Of a stretch of DNA of 64,000 nucleotides, positions 1-7,193 are shown piece after piece. Position 1 is the first letter of the stretch, and each line of letters opens with the position of its first letter. The stretch comes from Chryseotalea sp. WA131a (GTDB lineage: Bacteria > Bacteroidota > Bacteroidia > Cytophagales > Cyclobacteriaceae), in NCBI GenBank assembly GCA_025370075.1, contig CP073016.1, forward strand, positions 868,001-932,000. Direction: 5' to 3'. The notes beneath the pieces are model-generated. The model searched no databases and had not been told where the DNA came from. It was given only the letters and a program-made list of their open reading frames with translations. The position numbers and the translations under genes are program-made.

Positions 1-64
1 GATGTTTTGTGTTTTAGAATACGCTTATAAGCTGATTTTACTATATGATTGACCATTGAAAACC

Positions 65-688
65 TCAATTAGTAATAATAAAATTACCTTTGATAGTATC
101 ACCTACTTTTAATCGACTAGCTTTTAACAATTGCAGATACTGTGATATGGGTTCGAGACCAACTGATTTGCGGATTGAATCAAGTCCATCGGGATTTTCG
201 ACATTTTTGGGTTGGGGATTATTTAGGCTATCATAATACACTTGCGTTCCATAAATCTGTGGTAGCCCTTCATTCACTCTAACTCTATCTAATAAATAGG
301 CATAATCTATGACTAATGCGTGTCCTAATTTTACTTCTTTCGCAAGAATTGATAATACTTCTTTTTGAAATTCTATGTCGTGATCTGAGTGTTGAACGAT
401 AAGCCAAAAATTTGTAGAAGTTTCCTTACTTACCTTGTCAGTTCCTGGATAGCCGAACTCTTTGAGAATTCCTTTTGCTCTAAGGGTATTTTCCCTTAAG
501 ATACTTTGCTGTTCACTTAATAAATCTTCCCTGTCAGGGAAAGTGGAATTTTCTATTTTTGCGATTATCGCCTGATCAATGCTGGCCATACTATCAATTT
601 CAATTTCAATTTTACTGTGAGGCTGTTTAGCGTTGCAACTGATCATAATCGTTAAGATGGAGAAAAAAGAGATAGATTTAATAAGCAT
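65..688 (-). CDS. DUF6624-type lipoprotein, last gene of the RiPP-locus strand run
   Basis: I chose the ATG at 688, not the longer reading from 796. The longer reading would overlap the neighbouring gene that ends at 709, and the 688 start gives a clean lipoprotein signal: a hydrophobic stretch followed by Cys18 (IMISC). The mature part has the features I associate with DUF6624: FWLIVQHSDHDIEFQ, then YAYLLDRVRVNEGLPQIYGT. Function of that family is unknown. It lies 20 bp downstream of another lipoprotein on the same strand, so the two are probably co-transcribed at the end of the RiPP run. Whether they take part in RiPP export or self-protection cannot be told from sequence. Confidence 0.7.
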   Translation of the reverse strand: MLIKSISFFSILTIMISCNAKQPHSKIEIEIDSMASIDQAIIAKIENSTFPDREDLLSEQQSILRENTLRAKGILKEFGYPGTDKVSKETSTNFWLIVQHSDHDIEFQKEVLSILAKEVKLGHALVIDYAYLLDRVRVNEGLPQIYGTQVYYDSLNNPQPKNVENPDGLDSIRKSVGLEPISQYLQLLKASRLKVGDTIKGNFIITN

Positions 689-708
689 TTTAAAATTATA
701 ATTAAGAT

Positions 709-1452
709 TTACTTTTGGAAGAGTGTATCTATTCCAATTCTTGTAGGGCATTCTGTGCATACAAGGTGCTTCCCACTTGTTTTCATTTTGAAACATATTG
801 AATCATTGATGATATCTAAGTGCTTAATAGATTTATTGGATATTTCTATCTTTTCGACTGCGCTATCGTGAAACATTGCTAGATATCCTTTGGAAGATTT
901 TAAAATAAGATCGTTAACAAAGAGCCTATTCCATGTCCCCCAATCACCAAAGAACGGCAGATTATTCTTGTTTTCCTTTTGATATAAGTCGAAGATTGCC
1001 TTTTTATCAATAAGCAATGTCGTGTCACTTATGGGAAAGACTAGAGTATCATTCACAATTAATGCTAAACTTGGATAATCTTCGATAATCTGTTTGGTAA
1101 TATTTAACAATAGTTTTGTTGAATTACCATTGTGAAAAGTGGTGTTTAATAACTTCTCATGATCTGTGCCTTGGAAAAAAATTAGCTCGTTGTTAACTGT
1201 TTTTACAACACCAATCTCTTTATGAAAAATATTTTCTTTTTTCCTATTTATTATAAAGGTTGAATCTGTATCAATGAAAATATAATTATTTCCATTTTCC
1301 GATTTAAACACTTTGCCTCTTTTAACAAAGTCAGATAGCTCCTCTCCTGCATCATTTTTATTTTTTGCGCAAGAAAGAAGCATAAAGAAACCAGCAATAA
1401 GCAAAAAAAAGCTGCGTATTCTTTTATTTCCAAGTAGCTGAGTAGGGGTCAT
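709..1452 (-). CDS. Hypothetical lipoprotein
   Basis: A 247-residue protein with an N-terminal hydrophobic segment and lipobox ending in Cys28 (FFMLLSCAKN), so likely anchored in the inner or outer membrane. I do not recognise the mature domain. It has several short beta-type stretches (YIFIDTDSTFIINRKKE, KLLLNITKQIIEDYP) and a late pair of cysteines (CTEC). Its start overlaps the end of the SPASM gene by 29 bp, which suggests translational coupling. An immunity or outer-membrane accessory role is possible by position only. Confidence 0.6.
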   Translation of the reverse strand: MTPTQLLGNKRIRSFFLLIAGFFMLLSCAKNKNDAGEELSDFVKRGKVFKSENGNNYIFIDTDSTFIINRKKENIFHKEIGVVKTVNNELIFFQGTDHEKLLNTTFHNGNSTKLLLNITKQIIEDYPSLALIVNDTLVFPISDTTLLIDKKAIFDLYQKENKNNLPFFGDWGTWNRLFVNDLILKSSKGYLAMFHDSAVEKIEISNKSIKHLDIINDSICFKMKTSGKHLVCTECPTRIGIDTLFQK

Positions 1453-2452
1453 ATTTACACTTTAATGGTTTTGAAAATTTATGATTTGCGACTATCCTAC
1501 AGTCAGTGCAGATATATCTAAATTCACAGTCTTTGCATATTTCGACCATATCTTTGTTAATTGACCATAGTTCTTGAAATTTTCGACTTTTTAAAACAAT
1601 TCCGAGTTTACCTTTTTCGAATTTTCCAAAATCATTTTTTGATGTTGGGCAATTTTTAACTAATCCATCTTTATCGATTCCAACTTTTCTGTTTAAGCAT
1701 GAACTAAATTTTTGGGACTCAGTAAATAAGCTAATATTGACTCTAAAGTTGCTTAATGAAATTGATCCACAGCAATTGGCTGAATCGACAACTTGTTCTT
1801 GAAACAGTATATTCGGAAAGTAACTTTGATAGGTAATTTCTTTTCTTTTTGGAGATGACGTTACGTTTATACTGCTAACCCTTTGGAATCTATCTATTAA
1901 TATCTTGAGATTTGATAGGTTCACCGTATTGGAATATTTTAAGATCAACTCAATAGTTCTTATTCCTGAATCTTCGAAGCATTTCAAAATCCTTATAGTC
2001 TCATTATACTTTGGAGAGAAGAAGAATCGCAATTGTACTGCGGGACATCTCAGTTTATCAAGTTCACTGACTAACAACTCAATGTCATGATTGGAAGAAG
2101 CATCAAAATCAATGATGGCATTGGAAATCTCGTACGGAGATTTCCAATCGAGATTCACTGATGGGAATTTTTCAGGTTCATCGGAAAAGAAAATATACTC
2201 CTTATCTGTAAGAAACGTGATATATTGATGTAAAACATCTTGATTTTCTTCCCCACAATATTCGACAATTTCCTTAAATTTCTTGCCCTTAAACTCTGTT
2301 AAAATTGTAAATAGAATATTTGGTATAAAGTCAAAAGTCTCGCGTTGCAAATCACAAATTGTGCTTCTACGTGAACCTTTCACAGGGATGCAACAAGAAA
2401 AAACAATTAAAAATTTATTTGAATATTCAAGTAGGTTGTTGGTTTTAGGCAT
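1424..2452 (-). CDS. Grasp-with-SPASM system SPASM-domain peptide maturase
   Basis: A 342-residue protein whose C-terminal third has the cysteine layout of a SPASM domain: Cys252, Cys268, then CKDC at 306-309, CTDC at 315-318 and Cys332, which would hold auxiliary iron-sulfur clusters. The N-terminal part should be the radical-SAM barrel, but no CxxxCxxC triad is visible, only isolated Cys20/Cys21 and Cys33. That matches the 'grasp-with-SPASM' maturases, which are SPASM proteins paired with an ATP-grasp ligase. It would assist or carry out modification of the two precursor peptides upstream. It sits 6 bp after the 73-aa gene and overlaps the next lipoprotein gene. Confidence 0.75.
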   Translation of the reverse strand: MPKTNNLLEYSNKFLIVFSCCIPVKGSRRSTICDLQRETFDFIPNILFTILTEFKGKKFKEIVEYCGEENQDVLHQYITFLTDKEYIFFSDEPEKFPSVNLDWKSPYEISNAIIDFDASSNHDIELLVSELDKLRCPAVQLRFFFSPKYNETIRILKCFEDSGIRTIELILKYSNTVNLSNLKILIDRFQRVSSINVTSSPKRKEITYQSYFPNILFQEQVVDSANCCGSISLSNFRVNISLFTESQKFSSCLNRKVGIDKDGLVKNCPTSKNDFGKFEKGKLGIVLKSRKFQELWSINKDMVEICKDCEFRYICTDCRIVANHKFSKPLKCKYDPYSATWK

Positions 2453-2458
2453 TGGCTT

Positions 2459-2680
2459 TTAAAATTGGGAGATAGGTTTGTAGTACCCAGGGTTGTTCAG
2501 TGATTGGCTTCTATGACTAGTGCTTTTAACATTTTTTGTTAGGAGTGTTTTAATTTTTTTCATCTTGTGATAAGCTGGGGGAATTTTATGTAGCTCAATT
2601 TTGCTCACAATTTTCGAAAAATCTAGTATATCCAAATTGATTTTTCTCTTTTCGGTTTTTATTTTTTTAATTGTCTTCAT
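2459..2680 (-). CDS. Small lysine-rich protein between the ATP-grasp and SPASM genes
   Basis: A 73-residue very basic protein (about a quarter Lys/Arg, Lys dominating) with no signal peptide. It overlaps the end of the ATP-grasp gene by 14 bp and precedes the SPASM gene by 6 bp, so it is firmly inside the operon. I do not recognise a family. Its C-terminus reads SLNNPGYYKP, which resembles the leader motif of the two precursors (GLNNPLFKK and SLSNPMFKK). It might be a third, degenerate precursor or an adaptor that presents leaders to the enzymes; both are inferences. Confidence 0.55.
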   Translation of the reverse strand: MKTIKKIKTEKRKINLDILDFSKIVSKIELHKIPPAYHKMKKIKTLLTKNVKSTSHRSQSLNNPGYYKPISQF

Positions 2681-3659
2681 TAACTAAATATTTAGCAACC
2701 ACATCTTCTAAAAAATAATTGCATGGTATTGATACCATGCCGAATTGTCCGCTGGGGTTTATTTCTAAAAAATAATATTCTCCATCAATTCCTCGTATTA
2801 AATCTATCGAACCACAATTAATATCTAGAAATTGAAGTAATTTTTGTAATTTTTTTTCAATCTTAGTTGGAAGTTTATAGGGTATTTGTCTTGTTGGATT
2901 TAAAAAATCATACTCTCTAAAATCAAATTTTGTGCTATTTCTGGACTGAGAAAATATTGCCATTGAATAAAAAGTCCCTGCTAGGTAGAAGGCGCGAATC
3001 TCATACTCTTTCTCGATAAGTTGTTGGAATAGAGATGGGAAAAACCTATCTGGATAATTATTCAGTTCATGTCTCAAAATTTGAGAAGTGTATAAAGCAT
3101 AGCCAGATTTCTTGAGTAAAAAAATCTCCATTTCTGATAAGGACTTAGTTATCAAGCTTCCGTTCTTTACCATAAATCTTGATAGTGCTTTCTTGTTGTT
3201 TGTTACAAGAGTATTTGGTACACTTAGTCCGATAGATTTAGCTGCTTTAATAACGTCAAACTTGCTAGTCGAGTGACGAAAATATGCTGGCTTAGTTAGC
3301 CATTTCTTCGATTTAAGGGCAATTTGAAGTGCTCTGGTGCCTGCAAAGAATTCACTTGACAGATGACCGCCAAGTTGTTTCCTCAAATAAGGTTTAATTA
3401 ATTTATTTTCATTAAGGAAAAAGTAAAAATCATCATCTCTCCACTTCCTATTCCATACGATCTTTATTTTATCCAGTGGCTTTTTAAAAAGACTTGTATT
3501 TAAAAGCAGATTAGAGTTTTCAAGACTGACATCCACATCTGAATCACTTTCTAAATCATGACCATTTATTCGGGTAAAGTCTGCTTTATATTTTTTGAGC
3601 CAGTCGATAACATAGTTTGTTGTTTCTTCATTGTTAGCGGAGCTTAGGATGAGTATCAT
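2667..3659 (-). CDS. Grasp-with-SPASM system ATP-grasp peptide maturase
   Basis: A protein of about 330 residues of the ATP-grasp peptide-ligase type (MvdD/graspetide ligase-like). The ATG at 3659 (MILILSSANNEETTNYVIDW) was chosen over 3677 because this is where family similarity starts. Visible ATP-grasp features are the central WLTKPAYFR, the strand QQLIEKEYEIRAFYL, and the C-terminal metal-binding YYFLEINPSGQFG. Such enzymes make ester or amide links between acidic and Thr/Ser/Lys side chains of a precursor. The cores of both upstream peptides are rich in conserved Asp and Thr, which fits. It lies downstream of a hairpin terminator that follows the precursor genes. Confidence 0.85.
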   Translation of the reverse strand: MILILSSANNEETTNYVIDWLKKYKADFTRINGHDLESDSDVDVSLENSNLLLNTSLFKKPLDKIKIVWNRKWRDDDFYFFLNENKLIKPYLRKQLGGHLSSEFFAGTRALQIALKSKKWLTKPAYFRHSTSKFDVIKAAKSIGLSVPNTLVTNNKKALSRFMVKNGSLITKSLSEMEIFLLKKSGYALYTSQILRHELNNYPDRFFPSLFQQLIEKEYEIRAFYLAGTFYSMAIFSQSRNSTKFDFREYDFLNPTRQIPYKLPTKIEKKLQKLLQFLDINCGSIDLIRGIDGEYYFLEINPSGQFGMVSIPCNYFLEDVVAKYLVNEDN

Positions 3660-3726
3660 AGGGAGGGCAAGTACCAAACAGGTTTTTCACCAATTGCTCT
3701 TGGAATAAATAAATTTAAACTGAGAT

Positions 3727-3772
3727 AAAAAGAGCCTCAAGGAAGTGTTTATAATCATTCCCTGAGGGCTCC
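3727..3772 (-). terminator. Hairpin terminator between precursor and enzyme genes
   Basis: On the minus strand an imperfect stem (GGAGCCCTCAGGGAA with TTCCTTGAGGCTC) is followed by a T-run (rc of aaaaa at 3727-3731). It lies after the second precursor and before the ATP-grasp gene, so it probably limits read-through and keeps precursor mRNA more abundant than enzyme mRNA. Confidence 0.65.
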
Positions 3773-3784
3773 AATGTTGAAATT

Positions 3785-3964
3785 CTATTTTTGAGGGTCA
3801 GCATCCTTAGTATTATCTGTACAACGACTGTCAACGCCCCAAAGAGTATCGCTGCAACCAGTCCAGCACTGGGTGTACCCACCCCGAATACTCATGGTGT
3901 TTTTAGAATTGATTTTTTTAAACAATGGATTGTTTAATCCTTGAAATTCTTCTTTTTGTTTCAT
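3785..3964 (-). CDS. RiPP precursor peptide 1 (GG leader)
   Basis: A 59-residue ORF. The leader has LNNPLFKKINSK and ends in TMSIRGG; the core begins YTQCWTGC and continues TLWGVDSRC, then an acidic tail ending DADPQK. It is a clear paralogue of the peptide at 4019-4198: the same length, the same position of the GG, and 17 of 30 core residues identical, including three cysteines and five aspartates counted over core and tail. A double-glycine leader is the usual cut site for C39-type peptidase exporters, but none is encoded in this window. The cognate enzymes lie directly downstream. Confidence 0.8.
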   Translation of the reverse strand: MKQKEEFQGLNNPLFKKINSKNTMSIRGGYTQCWTGCSDTLWGVDSRCTDNTKDADPQK

Positions 3965-4018
3965 ACTATTTATTTTTTAAAAGATTAAGAAAATTTTTAG
4001 TTATAGAATTTTGAAAAC

Positions 4019-4198
4019 CTACTTTTTCGGATCTTCATCTCTAGATGAATCACCGCAGTAAGTATCACCACCCCACAGTGTGCTGTCACAGCCAGTTTTA
4101 CAAATTGTATAACCTCCTCTGAGGCCTACCATTGAGTTTTTTGATAATTTTTTAAACATGGGATTGCTCAAACTTTCAAACTTGTTTTTGTTGATCAT
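4019..4198 (-). CDS. RiPP precursor peptide 2 (GG leader)
   Basis: A 59-residue ORF with leader SLSNPMFKKLSKNSMVGLRGG split as leader motif plus GG, followed by a core that starts YTICKTGC and runs TLWGGDTYC to DEDPKK. Aligned without gaps to the 3785-3964 peptide, it keeps Y-T-x-C-x-T-G-C-x2-T-L-W-G-x-D-x2-C-x-D. The conserved Thr, Asp and Lys are candidate sites for ATP-grasp cross-links. It is the first gene of the strand run; a weak promoter-like box (AATCTTTG, minus strand, 4287-4280) lies upstream. Confidence 0.8.
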   Translation of the reverse strand: MINKNKFESLSNPMFKKLSKNSMVGLRGGYTICKTGCDSTLWGGDTYCGDSSRDEDPKK

Positions 4199-4381
4199 AA
4201 TTTTAGATTTTACTAGGTTAGCCTACTCTTACAGCTTTTCGGCAATCGCTATTAAAGCTTTTGTTGTCGCGACCAAACAAAGATTTAATGTTCTAAAGCT
4301 GAACTAAGTTTTTAACAAAGTCAATCCGTAGATTTACGGTATTTTAGGTAATTGTAAGAAACGTGTAAGTATTTCTTCACT

Positions 4382-5023
4382 TTAGATAATTTTTGCCCTG
4401 CTTACTAAAGCAATTAATTGCTCTTTATTTGCGACTTCAAATTTTTTACACAGGTTTGCTCTATGATCTTCTATTGTGCGTGGGCTTTTATTTAGAATCT
4501 TTCCTATTTCAACGCTGCTATCCCCGTTGCAAACACCTTTTAGTATTGTCATCTCAAAATCCGACAACGAATGCTTTACAGTACTTTTTGGAAGTAAAGA
4601 AACTATCAGGTGCTTTTGGATAATTTCACTAGCAAGTTCTGTGAGGTAACTTCCACCATTGTACACAATACGTATAGCATTAAACAATTCATCTAGCCTA
4701 GCATCTTTACCAATAAAGCTTTTTACGCCCCGCGCATACATTTCAATAATGTTGGCTTCATAATCATATTGGGAGAAAGCTATTATTTTGATCTGGGGGT
4801 ATAGCTTTTGCACTCTAATCGAAGTTTCAATGCCATCCATCTTAGGCATTCTAATGTCCATAAGAATTACTTCTGGTTTAGAATCCAGTAAGAGATCTAA
4901 AAGCTGGACGCCATTTTCAGCTTCCAATACAATTTCGAAATCATGCTCAGCTTCAATTACTTTAACCACTGACTTTCTAAACATCTGTTTGTCATCGACA
5001 ATTGCTATCCTTATTTTGTTCAT
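4382..5023 (-). CDS. NarL/LuxR-family response regulator
   Basis: 213 residues: an N-terminal receiver domain with acidic DD at 10-11, phospho-acceptor Asp56 (VILMDIRMPKMDG) and Lys near 105 (FIGKDA), then a C-terminal LuxR-type helix-turn-helix (SDFEMTILKGVCNG to SPRTIEDHRANLCKKF). It would be phosphorylated by a sensor kinase that is not encoded in this window. It lies immediately upstream of the RiPP run and on the same strand, with a 183-bp gap to the first precursor, so it is a candidate local regulator; this is inference from position. Confidence 0.88.
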   Translation of the reverse strand: MNKIRIAIVDDKQMFRKSVVKVIEAEHDFEIVLEAENGVQLLDLLLDSKPEVILMDIRMPKMDGIETSIRVQKLYPQIKIIAFSQYDYEANIIEMYARGVKSFIGKDARLDELFNAIRIVYNGGSYLTELASEIIQKHLIVSLLPKSTVKHSLSDFEMTILKGVCNGDSSVEIGKILNKSPRTIEDHRANLCKKFEVANKEQLIALVSRAKII

Positions 5024-5072
5024 AGTACAGGTCTTTCGTGATTAAAGATAAAAATCATATCGGTAAACATAG

Positions 5073-5084
5073 CGCATCCATGCG
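5073..5084. promoter_or_regulatory. Short dyad in the divergent XRE/response-regulator promoter region
   Basis: CGCAT-CC-ATGCG is a perfect 12-bp dyad in the 97-bp gap between the minus-strand response regulator and the plus-strand XRE gene. Its place suits an operator for the XRE protein acting on one or both genes. No footprint or second copy supports this. Confidence 0.3.
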
Positions 5085-5120
5085 TCTATTAAAAACTGCT
5101 TAAATATAGAGTTTGCCGAT

Positions 5121-5345
5121 GTGATAAACATCCGCGATAAAAAACTTCTCAAAAATTTCGGTACACGTCTGAGGGAATTGCGGCTCAAAAAAGATTTAAG
5201 TCAAGAAATTTTAGCGTATGAGGCCGATATCCCAATTAGTCAAATTGGAAGGATTGAAAGGGGAGAGGTCAATGCAACTCTCAGTACGTTAAAGAAAATT
5301 GCCAATGCCTTGGGCATTTCACTTAGCGAGTTAGTAAAATTTTAA
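5121..5345 (+). CDS. XRE-family transcriptional regulator
   Basis: A 74-residue single-domain Cro/C1-type helix-turn-helix protein, starting with GTG. The fold is visible as LRELRLKKDLSQEILAYEA, then recognition-helix region ISQIGRIERGEVNATLSTLKKIANALGI. It has no additional sensor domain, as in many small Bacteroidetes XRE proteins. It is divergent from the response regulator, so the two may be cross-regulated. It is followed by a hairpin at 5368-5396. Confidence 0.85.
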   Translation: MINIRDKKLLKNFGTRLRELRLKKDLSQEILAYEADIPISQIGRIERGEVNATLSTLKKIANALGISLSELVKF

Positions 5346-5367
5346 AATCGCCCTGTAAAGAATTTAA

Positions 5368-5396
5368 GCAAAAAAGAGCCCCTAAAAAGGGAGCTC
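5368..5396. terminator. Hairpin terminator, best in minus-strand orientation
   Basis: AGAGCCCC-TAAAAA-GGGAGCTCT forms a stem; reading the minus strand it is followed by TTTTTT (rc of aaaaaa at 5362-5367), a standard intrinsic terminator. It may end a minus-strand transcript coming from the GC-rich non-coding stretch, or serve the XRE gene poorly in the plus direction. Confidence 0.5.
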
Positions 5397-6580
5397 TGAT
5401 ATAGAACACTCAAGCCATAAGAACCTGAGGCAAACCTCCCTAACACTGCAGGGAAGAACCGAAACCATGAATGGCCTAACGCCAAACCTAAACCCGAGCG
5501 ATAGCCACCAGCCACCGATGCGGACACGAACGATATATTTAAACATAACGCCAGCACACGGGATCGGATAGAAAGGTGCAAGGGCCGCACAAAAAAAATA
5601 CTACCCGCTGGAAGGAGGGAGGCACGACCGACTGACGGAGGGTGGAGATTTTTTTTGAAGCGGGCGCAGTGTCACCCTTGCAGCTTTCTATTCCGCAAGC
5701 CCGTAGCTTTGTGTTATGTTTAAGTATTGTCAACCACTCTCAATCCCAAGGTTTTGAATTGAAACTAAATCGTATCAGGCAACCTTGAGCGGTGGCCAGA
5801 GCCAAATGCGGGGTGGCGCGATGGCACGTGCGGGGAAGCATATTTGGCTCTTGATCTTTTTGTTTCTTTTTGCATCAAGGCAAAAAGAAAAGAAACCCCG
5901 CCAAAGGCGAACGCCACAGAAGCGCTGCGGAGCGCGAGCGGAGCAAATAGAAAAAAGTTGGTGAGCGATCTTTCAAAAGTTGTTGCGTAAACCATAATGT
6001 GAGGTGAACACTCTGATCCAATGCCCGCAGGTTCAATCATGCACCGGACCGAGCGATGGATAAAGCATGTGTAATGTAGGCTTTGGGTTGCGCGTGGCAT
6101 GTGCGGCCTACATTACTTATGCTTGGCGCGTGGGTTGACCAACTGCGCGGTGGCAAAAACTTTTTGCACAGAAGTTTTATTTTAAAAGCCGCTCAATGCC
6201 GTGGTGCGAGCTTCTGGGCCCGTAGAAGCGCGGCCTTGAGCGGCTATTTAGCATAACGTCAAATTATATAACTGTGCGGCTGGCGAGCGTAGGATTTTTG
6301 TAGGTTGAAACCCCAAAGTTCCCCGCCTTCAAGCGGGGTTAACATAATATAATTATATAACTGCGTGTCAGGAACTTAGGGAAGCTAAAGTTATATAATT
6401 TATATTATGTTAAGTAGTGTTTTGACCTATATGTCAAATGGCGTAAAATGCCAAAAGTCGAAAAATTGAAAATGGAAGAGAAATTTGATGACCCACACAT
6501 CCCCTTCGTGTTGCCTTTCTTAATTGGACAGAAAAAACAACACACACCTTAAAGGGTGTTTAAAGGAGAGTTTTGTTCGC
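5397..6580. other. GC-rich non-coding stretch with nested palindromes
   Basis: No convincing gene here. The DNA from about 5.4 to 6.3 kb is visibly richer in G and C than its neighbours, and the six-frame readings are low-complexity shadows. Visible structure: an imperfect palindrome with arms 5539-5584 and 5674-5722 (ends AACATAAC/GTTATGTT); a hairpin around 5857-5897 (TTTGTTTCTTTTTGC against GCAAAAAGAAAAGAAA); a stem GCCGCTCAA/TTGAGCGGC with an inner GCTTCT/AGAAGC stem at 6189-6245; and an AT-rich inverted repeat at 6339-6413. AATTATATAACTG occurs twice as a direct repeat (6262 and 6351). It could be an integron-cassette-like or other repetitive extragenic element; nothing proves either. 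Confidence 0.5.
6339..6413. repeat. AT-rich inverted repeat
   Basis: Left arm 6339-6362 and right arm 6389-6413 are reverse complements except for one extra T in the right arm, separated by 26 bp. The arms begin TTAACATAATATAATT and close with ATATAACT. A related half-copy (AATTATATAACTG) lies at 6262-6274. There is no ORF between the arms, so it is a hairpin-forming element or the footprint of a small non-autonomous mobile element. Confidence 0.6.
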
Positions 6581-6583
6581 TGT

Positions 6584-6627
6584 GTGACTTTGGTCACCTT
6601 TTTGGTGCGAATTGTCAGCTACCTTTG
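6584..6627 (+). promoter_or_regulatory. Crp/Fnr-type operator and promoter, operon 1
   Basis: Palindrome GTGAC-TTTG-GTCAC at 6584-6597, then a -7 box TACCTTTG at 6620-6627. The last G of the box is the 44th base counted from the start of the palindrome, the same distance as at four other promoters in this island. A start site about 6 bp after the box puts the palindrome centre near -42, the class II activator position. It drives the pseudogene remnant and 6944-8203. Confidence 0.8.
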
Positions 6628-6686
6628 AGTGTAATCAAAAGTTTGAAAGTTTTACCATTGTAAACAGTGCTTCAAGTATAACAAGT

Positions 6687-6925
6687 AGCTTCTGGAATGA
6701 TCGATATGCGGGTGCATTATTTTGGAAGCTTTCAATCCAGCCCAGCTAAAAAATTCTTCAGGCGGCCCCAAGGATTTGTCCATGTTACTTACCATGGAAA
6801 TAGTGGAAGGAAATTTTAAAGAATTGGCCATTTAAGTATTGGCATATGAAACAATAATTCTTCAAGAGGGTAAATTCCACCAAGGTGAAGCTGAGGTAGT
6901 AAGATTTGTGGGAAGAAAAAAATAG
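6687..6925 (+). pseudogene. Remnant of a class I SAM-dependent methyltransferase
   Basis: Two pieces in different frames. From 6687 one frame reads SFWNDRYAGALFWK, like the N-terminus of small Bacteroidetes SAM methyltransferases (FWNERY...). From about 6734 another frame reads SSGGPKDLSMLLTMEIVEG, a stop at 6833-6835, then ILQEGKFHQGEAEVVRFVG and a final stop at 6925, which matches the usual C-terminus of the same family. The middle of the gene (SAM-binding core) is missing. It is the first unit behind the operon 1 promoter, so a methyltransferase was probably once part of this regulon. Confidence 0.55.
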
Positions 6926-6943
6926 ACTAAAAAACAATAAAAA

Positions 6944-7186
6944 ATGAAGACGAGAATTTTAACTAACTGGACTTTTATACGAGTACTCTATTTACTTATG
7001 GGCGGTTACATCATCTTTCAATCTGCAATCCATCAGCAATGGCTGGGCGTAGCGCTAGGAGGTTACTTTGCATCCATGGGCTTATTTGCTTTTGGTTGTG
7101 CTTCAGGAAGTTGCTTTACTGCCATACCTCCAAAACAAAAAGTAGAAACCGACATTCAAGAGGTGCAATACGAAGAAGTAAAATAA
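6944..7186 (+). CDS. Small membrane protein with C-x4-C
   Basis: 80 residues with two hydrophobic segments (FIRVLYLLMGGYIIFQSAI and WLGVALGGYFASMGLFAF), then FGCASGSCF and an acidic tail. It resembles the small DUF2892-like membrane proteins that accompany sulfurtransferases, and its CASGSC recalls the CSSGTC of the DUF6132 protein at 18053. It starts an operon with thioredoxin (7 bp gap). A part in handling sulfane sulfur at the membrane is inferred from company alone. Confidence 0.65.
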   Translation: MKTRILTNWTFIRVLYLLMGGYIIFQSAIHQQWLGVALGGYFASMGLFAFGCASGSCFTAIPPKQKVETDIQEVQYEEVK

Positions 7187-7193
7187 AAATAAC

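Noticed and set aside
65..796. Start at 796 for the DUF6624 lipoprotein
   Set aside because: It would overlap the upstream gene by 88 bp and bury the lipoprotein signal; ATG 688 fits better.
5539..5722. Integron attC site
   Set aside because: The palindrome has suggestive ends but no integrase, no cassette genes and no clear GTTRRRY core; kept only as a structural repeat.
5342..6100. Three minus-strand reading frames (5342-5590, 5539-5733, 5765-6100)
   Set aside because: They overlap one another and the hairpins, have odd composition and no recognisable domain.
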